Assembly: GCA_035406685.1 (NCBI GenBank)
Contig: DAONLM010000047.1
Span: forward strand, 1-16,303
Direction of reading: 5' to 3'
Length of the DNA stretch: 16,303 nt
Source: DAONLM01 sp035406685
GTDB taxonomy: Bacteria > Spirochaetota > GWE2-31-10 > MWDO01
The position numbers and the translations under genes are program-made. This document shows, in pieces, positions 6,946-13,829 of this stretch; within the stretch, counting starts at the first letter, position 1, and every line of letters begins with the position of its first letter. The notes under the pieces were generated by a model, which made no database searches, was not told the origin of the DNA, and was given only the letters and a program-made list of their open reading frames with translations.

Positions 6946-7602
6946 ATGCTAATAAATTTAAACGATTTATTTAAGCCAGATTTTATTCAAAGATTAAATA
7001 ATCTAAGAATAAAGATAGTTTCAGTTAAAGAAAAATCAACAGTAATTTTAATAAAAGGACATAAGGTTGAGATCCCTTATGTCCTTGATAAAAATAAGAT
7101 CTATCTCCTTTCTTATGATAAAGAGAATAAAAATTTAAAGATAATTGAAAAAAAATCAGATAATATTATAAAAATAAAAGATAATATCTTAAATTCTTTT
7201 TTTGATAATCTAATCAATTTAAATGAATTGGATAATCTTGATGTAGAGAACTATTTAAATTATTTAAATAGTGATATACAAAAAGTGGAAGAAAAAAATA
7301 AAAGAAAGCCAAATGATTTTATATTGAAAAATAATAGAAATGAATTTTTCTTTATATTTCAGATTCTATTCTGTAATATACCTGCCTCTCTTTTTTTAAA
7401 GATTTCTGAAAAAAAGATTGTTTCTCTATTTTTATATTTAAAAAAAAGATTAAAAAATAAAGAAAAAATATTAAATGATATGAGAGAAAATTTAAATCAC
7501 ATTAATTTTGACAGTATAGTAATATTTGATGATGATAGAGATGAATATCTTAATAAAATTTTTACAATTTTGGATAACAATAGGATAGACATTATAATAT
7601 GA
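6946..7602 (+). CDS. Uncharacterised protein in the YlqG position, upstream of the FlhB-like gene
   Basis: I do not recognise this 218-residue, lysine- and asparagine-rich protein by sequence. Residues 17-65 look like a small beta domain (RIKIVSVKEKSTVILIKGHK ... YLLSYDKENKNLKI). The central part (100-125) is polar. Residues 127-165 are helical and hydrophobic (FFFIFQILFCNIPASLFL), followed by charged helices and VIFDDDRDEYLNKIF near the end. No signal peptide is evident. It starts 4 nt after rplS and shares ATGA with the next gene. In Bacillus the same place (after rplS, before the FlhB-like ylqH) holds ylqG, often annotated FliK-like. By position and beta-domain style this may be a diverged counterpart, but that is inference from context only. 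Confidence 0.7.
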   Translation: MLINLNDLFKPDFIQRLNNLRIKIVSVKEKSTVILIKGHKVEIPYVLDKNKIYLLSYDKENKNLKIIEKKSDNIIKIKDNILNSFFDNLINLNELDNLDVENYLNYLNSDIQKVEEKNKRKPNDFILKNNRNEFFFIFQILFCNIPASLFLKISEKKIVSLFLYLKKRLKNKEKILNDMRENLNHINFDSIVIFDDDRDEYLNKIFTILDNNRIDIII

Positions 7603-7850
7603 AGAAAAAGGCTGTGGCAATAAAGTATCTTAAAGAAAATCTTGATGTTCCAGTAATTGTGGCAAAAGGGGAAGGGGATTTTGCAAAAAAGATAATAGAT
7701 GAGGCCATTAAGAATGGGATTGAGGTTGTTAAGAATAGTGATATTTTTAAATATGAGGATCTATTTATTGTTGGCAAAGAGATTCCAGAAGAGATATACG
7801 AGATTGTTGCATCAATACTTGCCTATGTAATTAAGACAAATTCTTTTTAA
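7599..7850 (+). CDS. FlhB/YscU C-terminal-domain mini-protein (YlqH-like)
   Basis: The 83 residues correspond to the cytoplasmic C-terminal segment (FlhB-CC) of the flagellar/type III secretion switch protein FlhB. AVAIKY at the start, VPVIVAKGEGDFAKKIIDEA (about 18-37), and IPEEIYEIVASILAYVIK near the end are the standard landmarks. In full FlhB the autocleavage motif NPTH directly precedes the AVALKY strand. Here the protein begins MKKKAVAIKY, just after where NPTH would be, so there is no cleavage site and no membrane domain. Stand-alone versions (B. subtilis YlqH, Borrelia counterparts) occur at this same locus. The exact role is unproven; substitution for FlhB-CC in export switching is one proposal. 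It shares ATGA with the preceding gene, so translation is coupled. Confidence 0.85.
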   Translation: MKKKAVAIKYLKENLDVPVIVAKGEGDFAKKIIDEAIKNGIEVVKNSDIFKYEDLFIVGKEIPEEIYEIVASILAYVIKTNSF

Positions 7851-7857
7851 TATTTTT

Positions 7858-7886
7858 TTGACAAGAATTTAATTTTTTAGTATAGA
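7858..7886 (+). promoter_or_regulatory. sigma70-type promoter for parC
   Basis: TTGACA (7858-7863), 17-base spacer, TATAGA (7881-7886). Predicted transcription starts near 7893, right at the Shine-Dalgarno GGGAGGG (7893-7899), giving a leader of only about 15 nt before ATG 7908. Confidence 0.6.
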
Positions 7887-7907
7887 AAGAATGGGAGGGT
7901 TTACTCA

Positions 7908-9800
7908 ATGTCTTATGCTAAATCAATGATAAGTTCAAATTTTATAGAATATGCCTCGTATGTTATTAAAGATAGAGCAATTCCAGATATTAATGATGGA
8001 CTTAAACCAGTTCAAAGAAGAATTTTACATTCTATGTATGAGATTGATGATGGTAAATTTAATAAGGTAGCAAATGTCATTGGTAATACTATGAAATATC
8101 ATCCTCATGGAGATGCTTCAATATTCTCATCCCTTGTTGTGCTTGCAAATAAAGATTATTATATTGAAAAACAGGGGAATTTTGGTAACATTTTAACTGG
8201 CGATGAGCCATCAGCTCCCAGATATATTGAGTGTCGTTTGACTCCTCTTGCAAAAGAGGTCTTATTTAATAAAGAGATAACTGAATATATTGATAGTTAT
8301 GACGGTAGAAATAAAGAGCCGGTTACTCTTCCAGCAAAAATCCCAAATGTTTTATTATTAGGTGCAGAAGGTATTGCTGTTGGTATGTCAACAAAAATTT
8401 TACCACATAATTTTAATGAGGTATTAAATGCTCAGATATCTCTTTTAAAGGGTAAAAAGGTTAAATTGTATCCAGATTTTCAACAGGGTGGGATAATTGA
8501 TGTTTCAGAATATCAGGATGGCAATGGTAAGGTTAGGGTAAGAGCAGTATTAGAGACCCCAAATGATAAGACAATTGTTATTAAAGAGATTCCTTATGGG
8601 ACTACCACTGAATCAATTATTGCTTCCATAGAGAGTGAAGCAAAAAAGGGTAAGATTAAGATAAATTCTATTACAGATTATACAGCAGAAAATATAGAGA
8701 TTGAGATAAAAGTAGCAAGAGGTGAATCTGCTTCTGATACAATCAAGGCTTTATATGCTTATACAGATTGCGAGATTTCTATTCCAGTAAATTTGATTGT
8801 TATTGTGAATAATAAACCAAAACAGATGTCTGTTACAGAGGTTTTAGAATATAATACAAAAAAATTGGTCAATGATCTTAAAAGAGAACTTGAAATTGAA
8901 GAAGATAAACTGGAACAAAGACTTCATGATTTGACTCTTGAGCAGATATTTATTGAGAATAGGATTTATAAAAAAATAGAAGAATTAACAGAATATGATA
9001 AAATAATTGAGACAGTGACTAATGAAATGAATAAATTTAAGAAGTTATTTATAAGAAATTTAACAAAAGAGGATATAGAAAAACTTCTTGAGATAAAAAT
9101 AAAGAGAATATCAAGATATGATATTGAGAATCATAAGAAAAATATAGATGATATAGTAAGGCAACTTGAATTGGTAAGAACAAGACTAAAAGACGTTAAA
9201 AAATGGGCTATTGAGTATCTTGAAAATCTTATTAAAAAGTATGGAAATCAATTTTCAAGAAAGACAAAGATAGAAAAACTTGAGGAGATATCAATAAAGG
9301 ATGTTGCAAATTATGAGATAAAGGTATACTGGGATAAAAAAGGGGGATTTTTAGGAACAGATGTTAAGGGTGATACATATTTTACTGCTTCTCCATTGGA
9401 TAAATTTATTGTCTTTCTAAAAAATGGTAATTATAAAGTTATCTCTAGTGAAGGGAAAAATTTTATTGATATAGATACAGTGTATGTTGATATTTATGAT
9501 CCAAAGAGAGTATATTCTGTTATCTATACAGATCTTGAAACAAATACTCCTTATGTTAAGAAATTTCAGGTTAAGAAATTTTTAACAAATAAATTATACA
9601 ATGTATCTCCAACAGAAAAGGCAATTATTAATTATTTTACTATATCTCCAAAAGAAAAGGTCAAAATAGTATATGTAAAAAAGCCAAAACAGAAAATAAA
9701 TGAGGAAAATTTTGATTTTTCAAAGGTAGAGATTAAATCTCCAAATGCAAGAGGTAATAGGATCTCTATAAAAGAGATAGAAAGAGTGGTTAAAGATTAA
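7908..9800 (+). CDS. parC: DNA topoisomerase IV subunit A (ParC/GyrA-type, short form)
   Basis: Type IIA topoisomerase breakage-rejoining subunit; pairs with a ParE/GyrB ATPase not present here. Residues 1-470 form the winged-helix/tower core: SYVIKDRAIPDINDGLKPVQ (17-36), KYHPHGD (63-69), GNFGNILTGDEPSAPRYIEC with catalytic tyrosine Y106, and LLLGAEGIAVGMSTKILPHN. A coiled-coil region (about 320-450) leads to the C-gate, and the C-terminal beta domain (about 480-630) is short. At 630 residues it is much shorter than E. coli ParC or GyrA. It has no clear QRRGGKG gyrase box, only SPNARGNRIS near the end, so ParC rather than GyrA is favoured. The residues equivalent to E. coli GyrA S83 and D87 are A70 and S74. 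It has its own promoter and a GGGAGGG ribosome binding site. Confidence 0.88.
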   Translation: MSYAKSMISSNFIEYASYVIKDRAIPDINDGLKPVQRRILHSMYEIDDGKFNKVANVIGNTMKYHPHGDASIFSSLVVLANKDYYIEKQGNFGNILTGDEPSAPRYIECRLTPLAKEVLFNKEITEYIDSYDGRNKEPVTLPAKIPNVLLLGAEGIAVGMSTKILPHNFNEVLNAQISLLKGKKVKLYPDFQQGGIIDVSEYQDGNGKVRVRAVLETPNDKTIVIKEIPYGTTTESIIASIESEAKKGKIKINSITDYTAENIEIEIKVARGESASDTIKALYAYTDCEISIPVNLIVIVNNKPKQMSVTEVLEYNTKKLVNDLKRELEIEEDKLEQRLHDLTLEQIFIENRIYKKIEELTEYDKIIETVTNEMNKFKKLFIRNLTKEDIEKLLEIKIKRISRYDIENHKKNIDDIVRQLELVRTRLKDVKKWAIEYLENLIKKYGNQFSRKTKIEKLEEISIKDVANYEIKVYWDKKGGFLGTDVKGDTYFTASPLDKFIVFLKNGNYKVISSEGKNFIDIDTVYVDIYDPKRVYSVIYTDLETNTPYVKKFQVKKFLTNKLYNVSPTEKAIINYFTISPKEKVKIVYVKKPKQKINEENFDFSKVEIKSPNARGNRISIKEIERVVKD

Positions 9801-9816
9801 AAAAATAATATTTATT

Positions 9817-9844
9817 TTTTCTATTTTTTATAAAAAATAGAAAA
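9817..9844. terminator. 28-bp perfect AT palindrome after parC, possible bidirectional terminator
   Basis: TTTTCTATTTTTTA (9817-9830) is the exact reverse complement of the 14 bases that follow (9831-9844). The stem is almost pure A/T with one C-G pair, so it is weaker than a classical intrinsic terminator. It lies in the only gap between parC and the next promoter and could end transcription from either side. It might instead be simply AT-rich sequence. Confidence 0.35.
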
Positions 9845-9870
9845 TAACAAAAAAATATTTTATTTATTTG

Positions 9871-9899
9871 TTGACAAACTATTTTTTCTCATCTATAAA
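9871..9899 (+). promoter_or_regulatory. near-consensus promoter giving a leaderless transcript
   Basis: TTGACA (9871-9876), 17 bases, TATAAA (9894-9899). Seven bases downstream of the -10 is 9906, which is the A of the ATG of the next gene. There is no Shine-Dalgarno upstream of that ATG. The predicted mRNA is therefore leaderless. Confidence 0.65.
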
Positions 9900-9905
9900 T
9901 AAAAC

Positions 9906-10181
9906 ATGAATTTAAGTATTTTTGAAATAATTATGTTAATATGTTTTGGTGTTGCCTGGCCGGTCTCAATATATAAGTCTTTAAAGTCAAAATCTACAAA
10001 AGGCAAAAGTATTATTTTTCTCATAATAATTTTTATTGGTTATATTTCTGGAGTAATACACAAAATTTTATACAATATGAATATTGTTATAATATTCTAT
10101 ATAATTAACCTTATAATGGTAGGAATAGATATTATAATATTCTTTTTAAATTATTACTATGAAAAGAGAGGAAAAATATGA
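9906..10181 (+). CDS. Small PQ-loop/SemiSWEET-like membrane protein
   Basis: 91 residues with three hydrophobic segments (about 7-22, 35-52, 59-82) and a positively charged C-terminus, matching the size and three-helix plan of SemiSWEET sugar transporters, which work as homodimers. The first helix ends WPVSIYKSLKSKSTKGKS, which resembles the conserved PQ-loop pattern (x-P-Q-x-x-K...S-T-x-G-x-S), but with V where Q is usual. The third helix has the family-like Asn (YIINLIMVGIDIIIFF). Substrate is unknown; the altered loop may mean it is not a sugar carrier. It is transcribed from a near-consensus promoter with no leader and overlaps the start of the downstream phosphatase by ATGA, so the two are coupled. 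Confidence 0.7.
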   Translation: MNLSIFEIIMLICFGVAWPVSIYKSLKSKSTKGKSIIFLIIIFIGYISGVIHKILYNMNIVIIFYIINLIMVGIDIIIFFLNYYYEKRGKI

Positions 10182-12118
10182 AAAGAACGATTAAAAAAAG
10201 TATTATAATTTCAAATATGATTATAGTAATTCTTGCATTTTTTATGCTTATGATAACAATTTTCATGTTTTTACTAAGGGGATATTATTCTAACAGAGTT
10301 GAGTATATGAACGATATTAATATATCCTGGTTAAATGTTGAAAATAACCTCTACCTTTTAGCAAATCGATGGCTTAGTGGTAAGCCATTTAGTGATGTCC
10401 AAGAAAATGTAAAGAATATTGATGATAAAATTTCTAATTTAAATAAAGGGCGGATCTCTTTTCTTGAGACAAAAGAGTTAAGAAAAGAGATAAAACTTGC
10501 TCAAGAATTATGGAAATTCACAAAAGATGAGATTATTGTGCCGATTATCACAGAAATTAATGATTTTGTAGTTTCAAAAGAGGTTGAGAATCTTGAACCA
10601 GACGAAATGAAAGATATTATAAGACTTCAAGAGATAAATTATTATAAAAAACTTAATCTAAGAGAACTTATATATAAAAATTATAATCTTATTGAGGATA
10701 AAGAGAAAGGCAAATATATTACAAAAGGATTAAGAATAATAGAAAAAGTTGATCTTTTTTTCAGTTCTTCTGAGGGATATTCTAAAAAGGTAAAAAATAC
10801 TCTTCAATTAACAAAAGATATATCAACGAGAGTAAATAGAATAGTATTATTTATAGTACCAATATTAATCTTTCTTCAAATATTACTTGGTGTTATCTTT
10901 TCAATAAATAATGGTAATAGAATTTCAAAGCCGATTGTTAATGCTACTAAGAAGTTAATAGACTTTGTTGGTGAGAGTCTTGAAAGAAGAAAAGAGGAAA
11001 GAACAAGAGATGAAATTATAAGATTAACCGATAGTATAAACATACTTTTAAATTATTATAAAGAATTGTCGCAAATTGCCACAAAATTTTCTCTTGGCGA
11101 TACAGATATAACGCTTCTTCCAAAATCAGAGAAAGATGTTATGGGTAATGCATTTTTAAAGATTGCTGGTTATTTAAAAGATCTTACGGTTGGTGCAAAT
11201 GAGATTATAAAAGGAAACTATAATTATAAAATAAGAGAGAGATCAGATAAAGATATTCTTGCGAAAACTTATAATAAGATGTCAGCCTCTATAGTAGAAT
11301 TGCTTGAGAAGACAAAGGAGATGACAAGGCTTGAGTCTGAAATGGAAGCTGCTGCAAAGATTCAGAGTTCAATCCTGCCTAAATATTATGAGAAGTTAAA
11401 AGGATATGATATTGCACATAAGACTATCACAGCGACAGAAGTTGGTGGAGATAGTTATGATTTTAGAGCAACAAGAAATGGCAACTGGATAGCAATAGGG
11501 GATGTTTCTGGGCATGGTTTACAGGCTGGTATTATTGCTTTGATTGCTCAATCATCATTTAATTATGGAGCATATTTATTTGAGAAAATGAATATAGAGA
11601 GTCCAGAAATTTTAATGTATAATTATGTAAATAAGACAATGGTGTTACTTAATAGAATAAGAGCAGAAAATGATGCCTTTATGACAGAAAATTATCTATT
11701 TGAGAAAAATGGTGTATTTTATTGTTCTGGGGCGCATGAAATAGGGCTTTTATATAGAAGTAAAGAAAATAGGGTAGAAGAGTTAAAAGATCTTGCTGGA
11801 AATGTCCCATTTTTAGGAATAGTTGATAATATAAATCTTACAAATACCCAGTTTACTTTTAGAATGGAATATGATGATGTTTTGCTATTGTATACTGATG
11901 GTCTTATTGAGGCTAAGAATGAAAAAGGGGAACAGTTTGATGTAAAAAGACTCAAAGAGGTGTTCTTTAAAAATGCAAGAAGGCCGGTTGAAGAGATAAA
12001 AGAGGTAATATTAATGGAATTAAAAGAATTTTGTAAGAATGGAGATCTAAAAAAATACAATGGTTCTTTTGCCGATGATGTGACTATTTTAGTATTAAGA
12101 AGAGTAAAAGAATCATAA
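10178..12118 (+). CDS. Membrane-anchored double-HAMP SpoIIE/RsbU-type protein phosphatase
   Basis: 646-residue sensor phosphatase. Transmembrane helix 1 is about 9-33; an extracytoplasmic, mostly helical sensor region spans about 35-220; helix 2 is about 222-243. A HAMP domain follows (about 244-300), then a second HAMP-like unit (about 325-378, with IIKGNYNYKIRERSDKD), and a short coiled coil leading to the signature AAAKIQSSILPKYYE (391-405). The PPM/PP2C catalytic domain (about 405-642) has metal-binding EVGGDSYDF (421-429), GDVSGHG (441-447), LLLYTDG (569-575) and FADDVTILVLRR (631-642), so it should be active. Such enzymes usually dephosphorylate an anti-sigma-factor antagonist (STAS protein) in partner-switching; none lies nearby, so the target is unknown. 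Its start shares ATGA with the SemiSWEET-like gene, and a GAGAGG site lies just upstream. Confidence 0.9.
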   Translation: MKRTIKKSIIISNMIIVILAFFMLMITIFMFLLRGYYSNRVEYMNDINISWLNVENNLYLLANRWLSGKPFSDVQENVKNIDDKISNLNKGRISFLETKELRKEIKLAQELWKFTKDEIIVPIITEINDFVVSKEVENLEPDEMKDIIRLQEINYYKKLNLRELIYKNYNLIEDKEKGKYITKGLRIIEKVDLFFSSSEGYSKKVKNTLQLTKDISTRVNRIVLFIVPILIFLQILLGVIFSINNGNRISKPIVNATKKLIDFVGESLERRKEERTRDEIIRLTDSINILLNYYKELSQIATKFSLGDTDITLLPKSEKDVMGNAFLKIAGYLKDLTVGANEIIKGNYNYKIRERSDKDILAKTYNKMSASIVELLEKTKEMTRLESEMEAAAKIQSSILPKYYEKLKGYDIAHKTITATEVGGDSYDFRATRNGNWIAIGDVSGHGLQAGIIALIAQSSFNYGAYLFEKMNIESPEILMYNYVNKTMVLLNRIRAENDAFMTENYLFEKNGVFYCSGAHEIGLLYRSKENRVEELKDLAGNVPFLGIVDNINLTNTQFTFRMEYDDVLLLYTDGLIEAKNEKGEQFDVKRLKEVFFKNARRPVEEIKEVILMELKEFCKNGDLKKYNGSFADDVTILVLRRVKES

Positions 12119-13138
12119 TATTAACATTGCATCGCCATAACTAAAAAATCTATACTCTTTTTTTATAGCATATTGATATAGTTCAAGAATTTTTTCTCTA
12201 CCTACAAAGGCAGCCATTAAGATAATAAGTGAGGATTTTGGAGTATGAAAATTTGTAAATATAGATTTAACAACTTTAAAATTGTAAGGAGGATATATGT
12301 ATATATCTGTGGTGTTATATCCTTCTTTTATTTCATTATCAATAAATGCACTTTCAAGCACTCTTAAGCTTGTTGTTCCAATTGCCGTTATTATTTTATT
12401 ATTTTTAATTGCATTGTTTATTTTTATTGCTTCTTCTTTTTCAATAAAATATTCTTCTGTATGCATTTTATGATCTTCTATATGTTCAGTATATATAGGT
12501 TTAAATGTTCCCAATCCAACATGGAGTGATACAAAGGCATACTCTATTGATTTTTTTTTTAATGATTCAAAGATATGATTATCAAAATGTAGTCCAGCTG
12601 TAGGTGCAGCAACAGATCCATAATATTTACTATAAATTGTTTGATATCTCTCTTTATCTTCTTCTGTTGGATACTTTTTTATGTAAGGGGGTAGGGGAAT
12701 TTGTCCGAATTTTTCAAAATATTGATAATTAAATATCTCTTTATCACATTTTATTATCTTTATTGAATCCTCTATCTCTTCGGCAACATAACATTCTGTT
12801 CCATCTGGAAATATTATAACTTCGCCATTTTTATATCTTTTTGCTTTATCCATAAGACATTGAATTGTATTTTTGTCTATTATTTTCAATAATAGGGCCT
12901 CACCCTGATTATTACTCTTTTTTTTTATTATCTTGATTCTTGCCGGTATTACCTTTGAGTTATTAAAGATTAAAAAGTAATTCTCATCTAAAAAATCAAT
13001 TATATTTCTGGTATAACTATCAATAATTATATCCTTATCTTTATAATATACAAGTAGTCTTGAATTTGACCTTTTATCAGAGGGTTTTTGAGCAATTAAA
13101 TGTTCTGGAATATCAAAATTAAATAGTTCTGTTTTCAT
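12113..13138 (-). CDS. queA: S-adenosylmethionine:tRNA ribosyltransferase-isomerase QueA
   Basis: Penultimate enzyme of queuosine synthesis: transfers and isomerises the ribosyl part of SAM onto preQ1 at position 34 of GUN tRNAs, giving epoxyqueuosine. The 341 residues match the family length. Motifs: FDIPEHLIAQKP near the start, GSVAAPTAGLHF (174-185), SLHVGLGTFKPI (204-215), HKMHTEEYF (223-231), AIGTTSLRVLES (252-263), FTNFHTPKSSLIILMAAF (294-311) and FFSYGDAMLIL at the end. It contains an A10 run (12551-12560 in + coordinates) coding LysLysLys in frame. Its 3' end overlaps the convergent phosphatase gene by 6 nt. There is no Shine-Dalgarno, and the predicted transcript is leaderless. Other queuosine genes are not in this window. 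Confidence 0.96.
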   Translation of the reverse strand: MKTELFNFDIPEHLIAQKPSDKRSNSRLLVYYKDKDIIIDSYTRNIIDFLDENYFLIFNNSKVIPARIKIIKKKSNNQGEALLLKIIDKNTIQCLMDKAKRYKNGEVIIFPDGTECYVAEEIEDSIKIIKCDKEIFNYQYFEKFGQIPLPPYIKKYPTEEDKERYQTIYSKYYGSVAAPTAGLHFDNHIFESLKKKSIEYAFVSLHVGLGTFKPIYTEHIEDHKMHTEEYFIEKEEAIKINNAIKNNKIITAIGTTSLRVLESAFIDNEIKEGYNTTDIYIYPPYNFKVVKSIFTNFHTPKSSLIILMAAFVGREKILELYQYAIKKEYRFFSYGDAMLIL

Positions 13139-13146
13139 GATTTTTT

Positions 13147-13175
13147 TATATAACTTAAAAGAGAAGATTTGTCAA
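13147..13175 (-). promoter_or_regulatory. near-consensus queA promoter giving a leaderless transcript
   Basis: Reading the minus strand: TTGACA (13175-13170), a 17-base spacer, TATATA (13152-13147), then 8 bases to the ATG at 13138. The expected transcription start is near 13140, 2 nt before the ATG. No Shine-Dalgarno is present. There is therefore no room for a preQ1 riboswitch in the leader. Confidence 0.6.
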
Positions 13176-13312
13176 TAAATAGAGAAGGCACTTTGCCCAA
13201 AGTTTTTCATATACTATAATTTTAGATAATTAAATCATCTTTATCATCGTAAATTAACATAGTAGATAAAAACTATCAGAAAGCAAGATAAATTTTAGGT
13301 GTTTATAATAGA

Positions 13313-13328
13313 AGAATTGTCCTATTTT
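13313..13328 (+). repeat. 16-bp inverted repeat, copy 1 (mate at 15969-15984)
   Basis: AGAATTGTCCTATTTT occurs here on the + strand and again on the - strand at 15984-15969. The two copies face each other and bracket the V-ATPase B-D-uspA unit. In both, a TATA-rich stretch follows within a few bases; here TATAAT at 13330-13335. It could be a regulatory-protein site, the end of a moved segment, or chance in AT-rich DNA. Confidence 0.4.
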
Positions 13329-13335
13329 ATATAAT

Positions 13336-13818
13336 CTAAAATCTTTTGAATATATTCTCTATATCCTCTTCTTTTACAATTAAAACAGGAGTTTTGGCAT
13401 CCATTAAAACTTCCATGTGAGATCTTGATAAAAGATCTCTTTTAGATCTATTGATATCCCAGCCACCTAATAATATAAGATCAATATTCATTTCTTCTGC
13501 TGTTTCAAGAATTTGAATAGAGACATTTCCTCTTTTTAAGATTTTTTCTATTTTTACCCCTTTAGATTTTGCAAGTTCTTCAACATAGTTTAAATATCTC
13601 TGCCCGTTTGTTTCAAGGCTTTTTTCATATTCCATAGATTCGTCCTGAATGAATATTTTTAATAACAAAAGCTCATTTAAAGTTGAAGTATCTATTACAT
13701 AAATAGCATATAGATCAAATTTAAATGTTTTTGCAAGCATTATTGCATATTTTGCCGCATTTAAAGATGAATTTGAGCCACTTATTGCTACAAGTATTTT
13801 TTTTATTAATGGCTTCAT
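13336..13818 (-). CDS. Universal stress protein A-like protein with degenerate nucleotide site
   Basis: 160-residue UspA-type alpha/beta fold: first strand ILVAIS (8-13), AAKYAIMLAKTF helix, GVKIEKILKRGNVSIQILETA (87-107), DLILLGG (113-119), and TPVLIVKEE at the end. ATP-binding members have VAxDGS in the first loop and G-x2-G-x9-G-S/T near the C-terminus. Here the first is VAISGS (Asp replaced by Ser13). The second region reads GGWDINRSKRDLLSRS, lacking the second spaced Gly and the final GS. It is therefore probably a non-ATP-binding or altered-ligand member. A strong AGGGGG site precedes ATG 13818. It is the last gene after V-ATPase B and D (11-nt gap) on the same strand, so it is likely co-expressed with them and may be a modulator; that role is inference. 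Confidence 0.85.
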   Translation of the reverse strand: MKPLIKKILVAISGSNSSLNAAKYAIMLAKTFKFDLYAIYVIDTSTLNELLLLKIFIQDESMEYEKSLETNGQRYLNYVEELAKSKGVKIEKILKRGNVSIQILETAEEMNIDLILLGGWDINRSKRDLLSRSHMEVLMDAKTPVLIVKEEDIENIFKRF

Positions 13819-13829
13819 TATTTCCCCCT

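Larger units (their letters stand above)
13139..13335. other. queA-uspA intergenic region
   Basis: 197 bases without a gene. It holds the queA promoter (13147-13175), a short palindrome ACTTTGCCCAAAGT (13190-13203) about 15 bases upstream of the -35, and one copy of a 16-bp inverted repeat (13313-13328). I see no convincing terminator for the uspA-end transcript. Confidence 0.5.

Noticed and set aside
7592..7777. minus-strand 61-residue ORF over the FlhB-like gene
   Set aside because: Shadow of the FlhB C-domain frame, which has clear family motifs.
11719..12060. minus-strand 113-residue ORF within the phosphatase gene
   Set aside because: Antisense shadow of a well-supported PP2C domain; Ser/Phe-rich translation typical of reverse-frame reading.
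13190..13203. ACTTT-GCCC-AAAGT hairpin as a terminator
   Set aside because: Only the + strand reading has a following T-run, and no + strand gene ends there; on the minus strand it is followed by CCTTCTC. At most a minor palindrome upstream of the queA promoter.
13139..13335. preQ1 riboswitch upstream of queA
   Set aside because: The predicted transcript starts about 2 nt before the ATG, and the upstream bases show no preQ1-type pseudoknot that I can identify.
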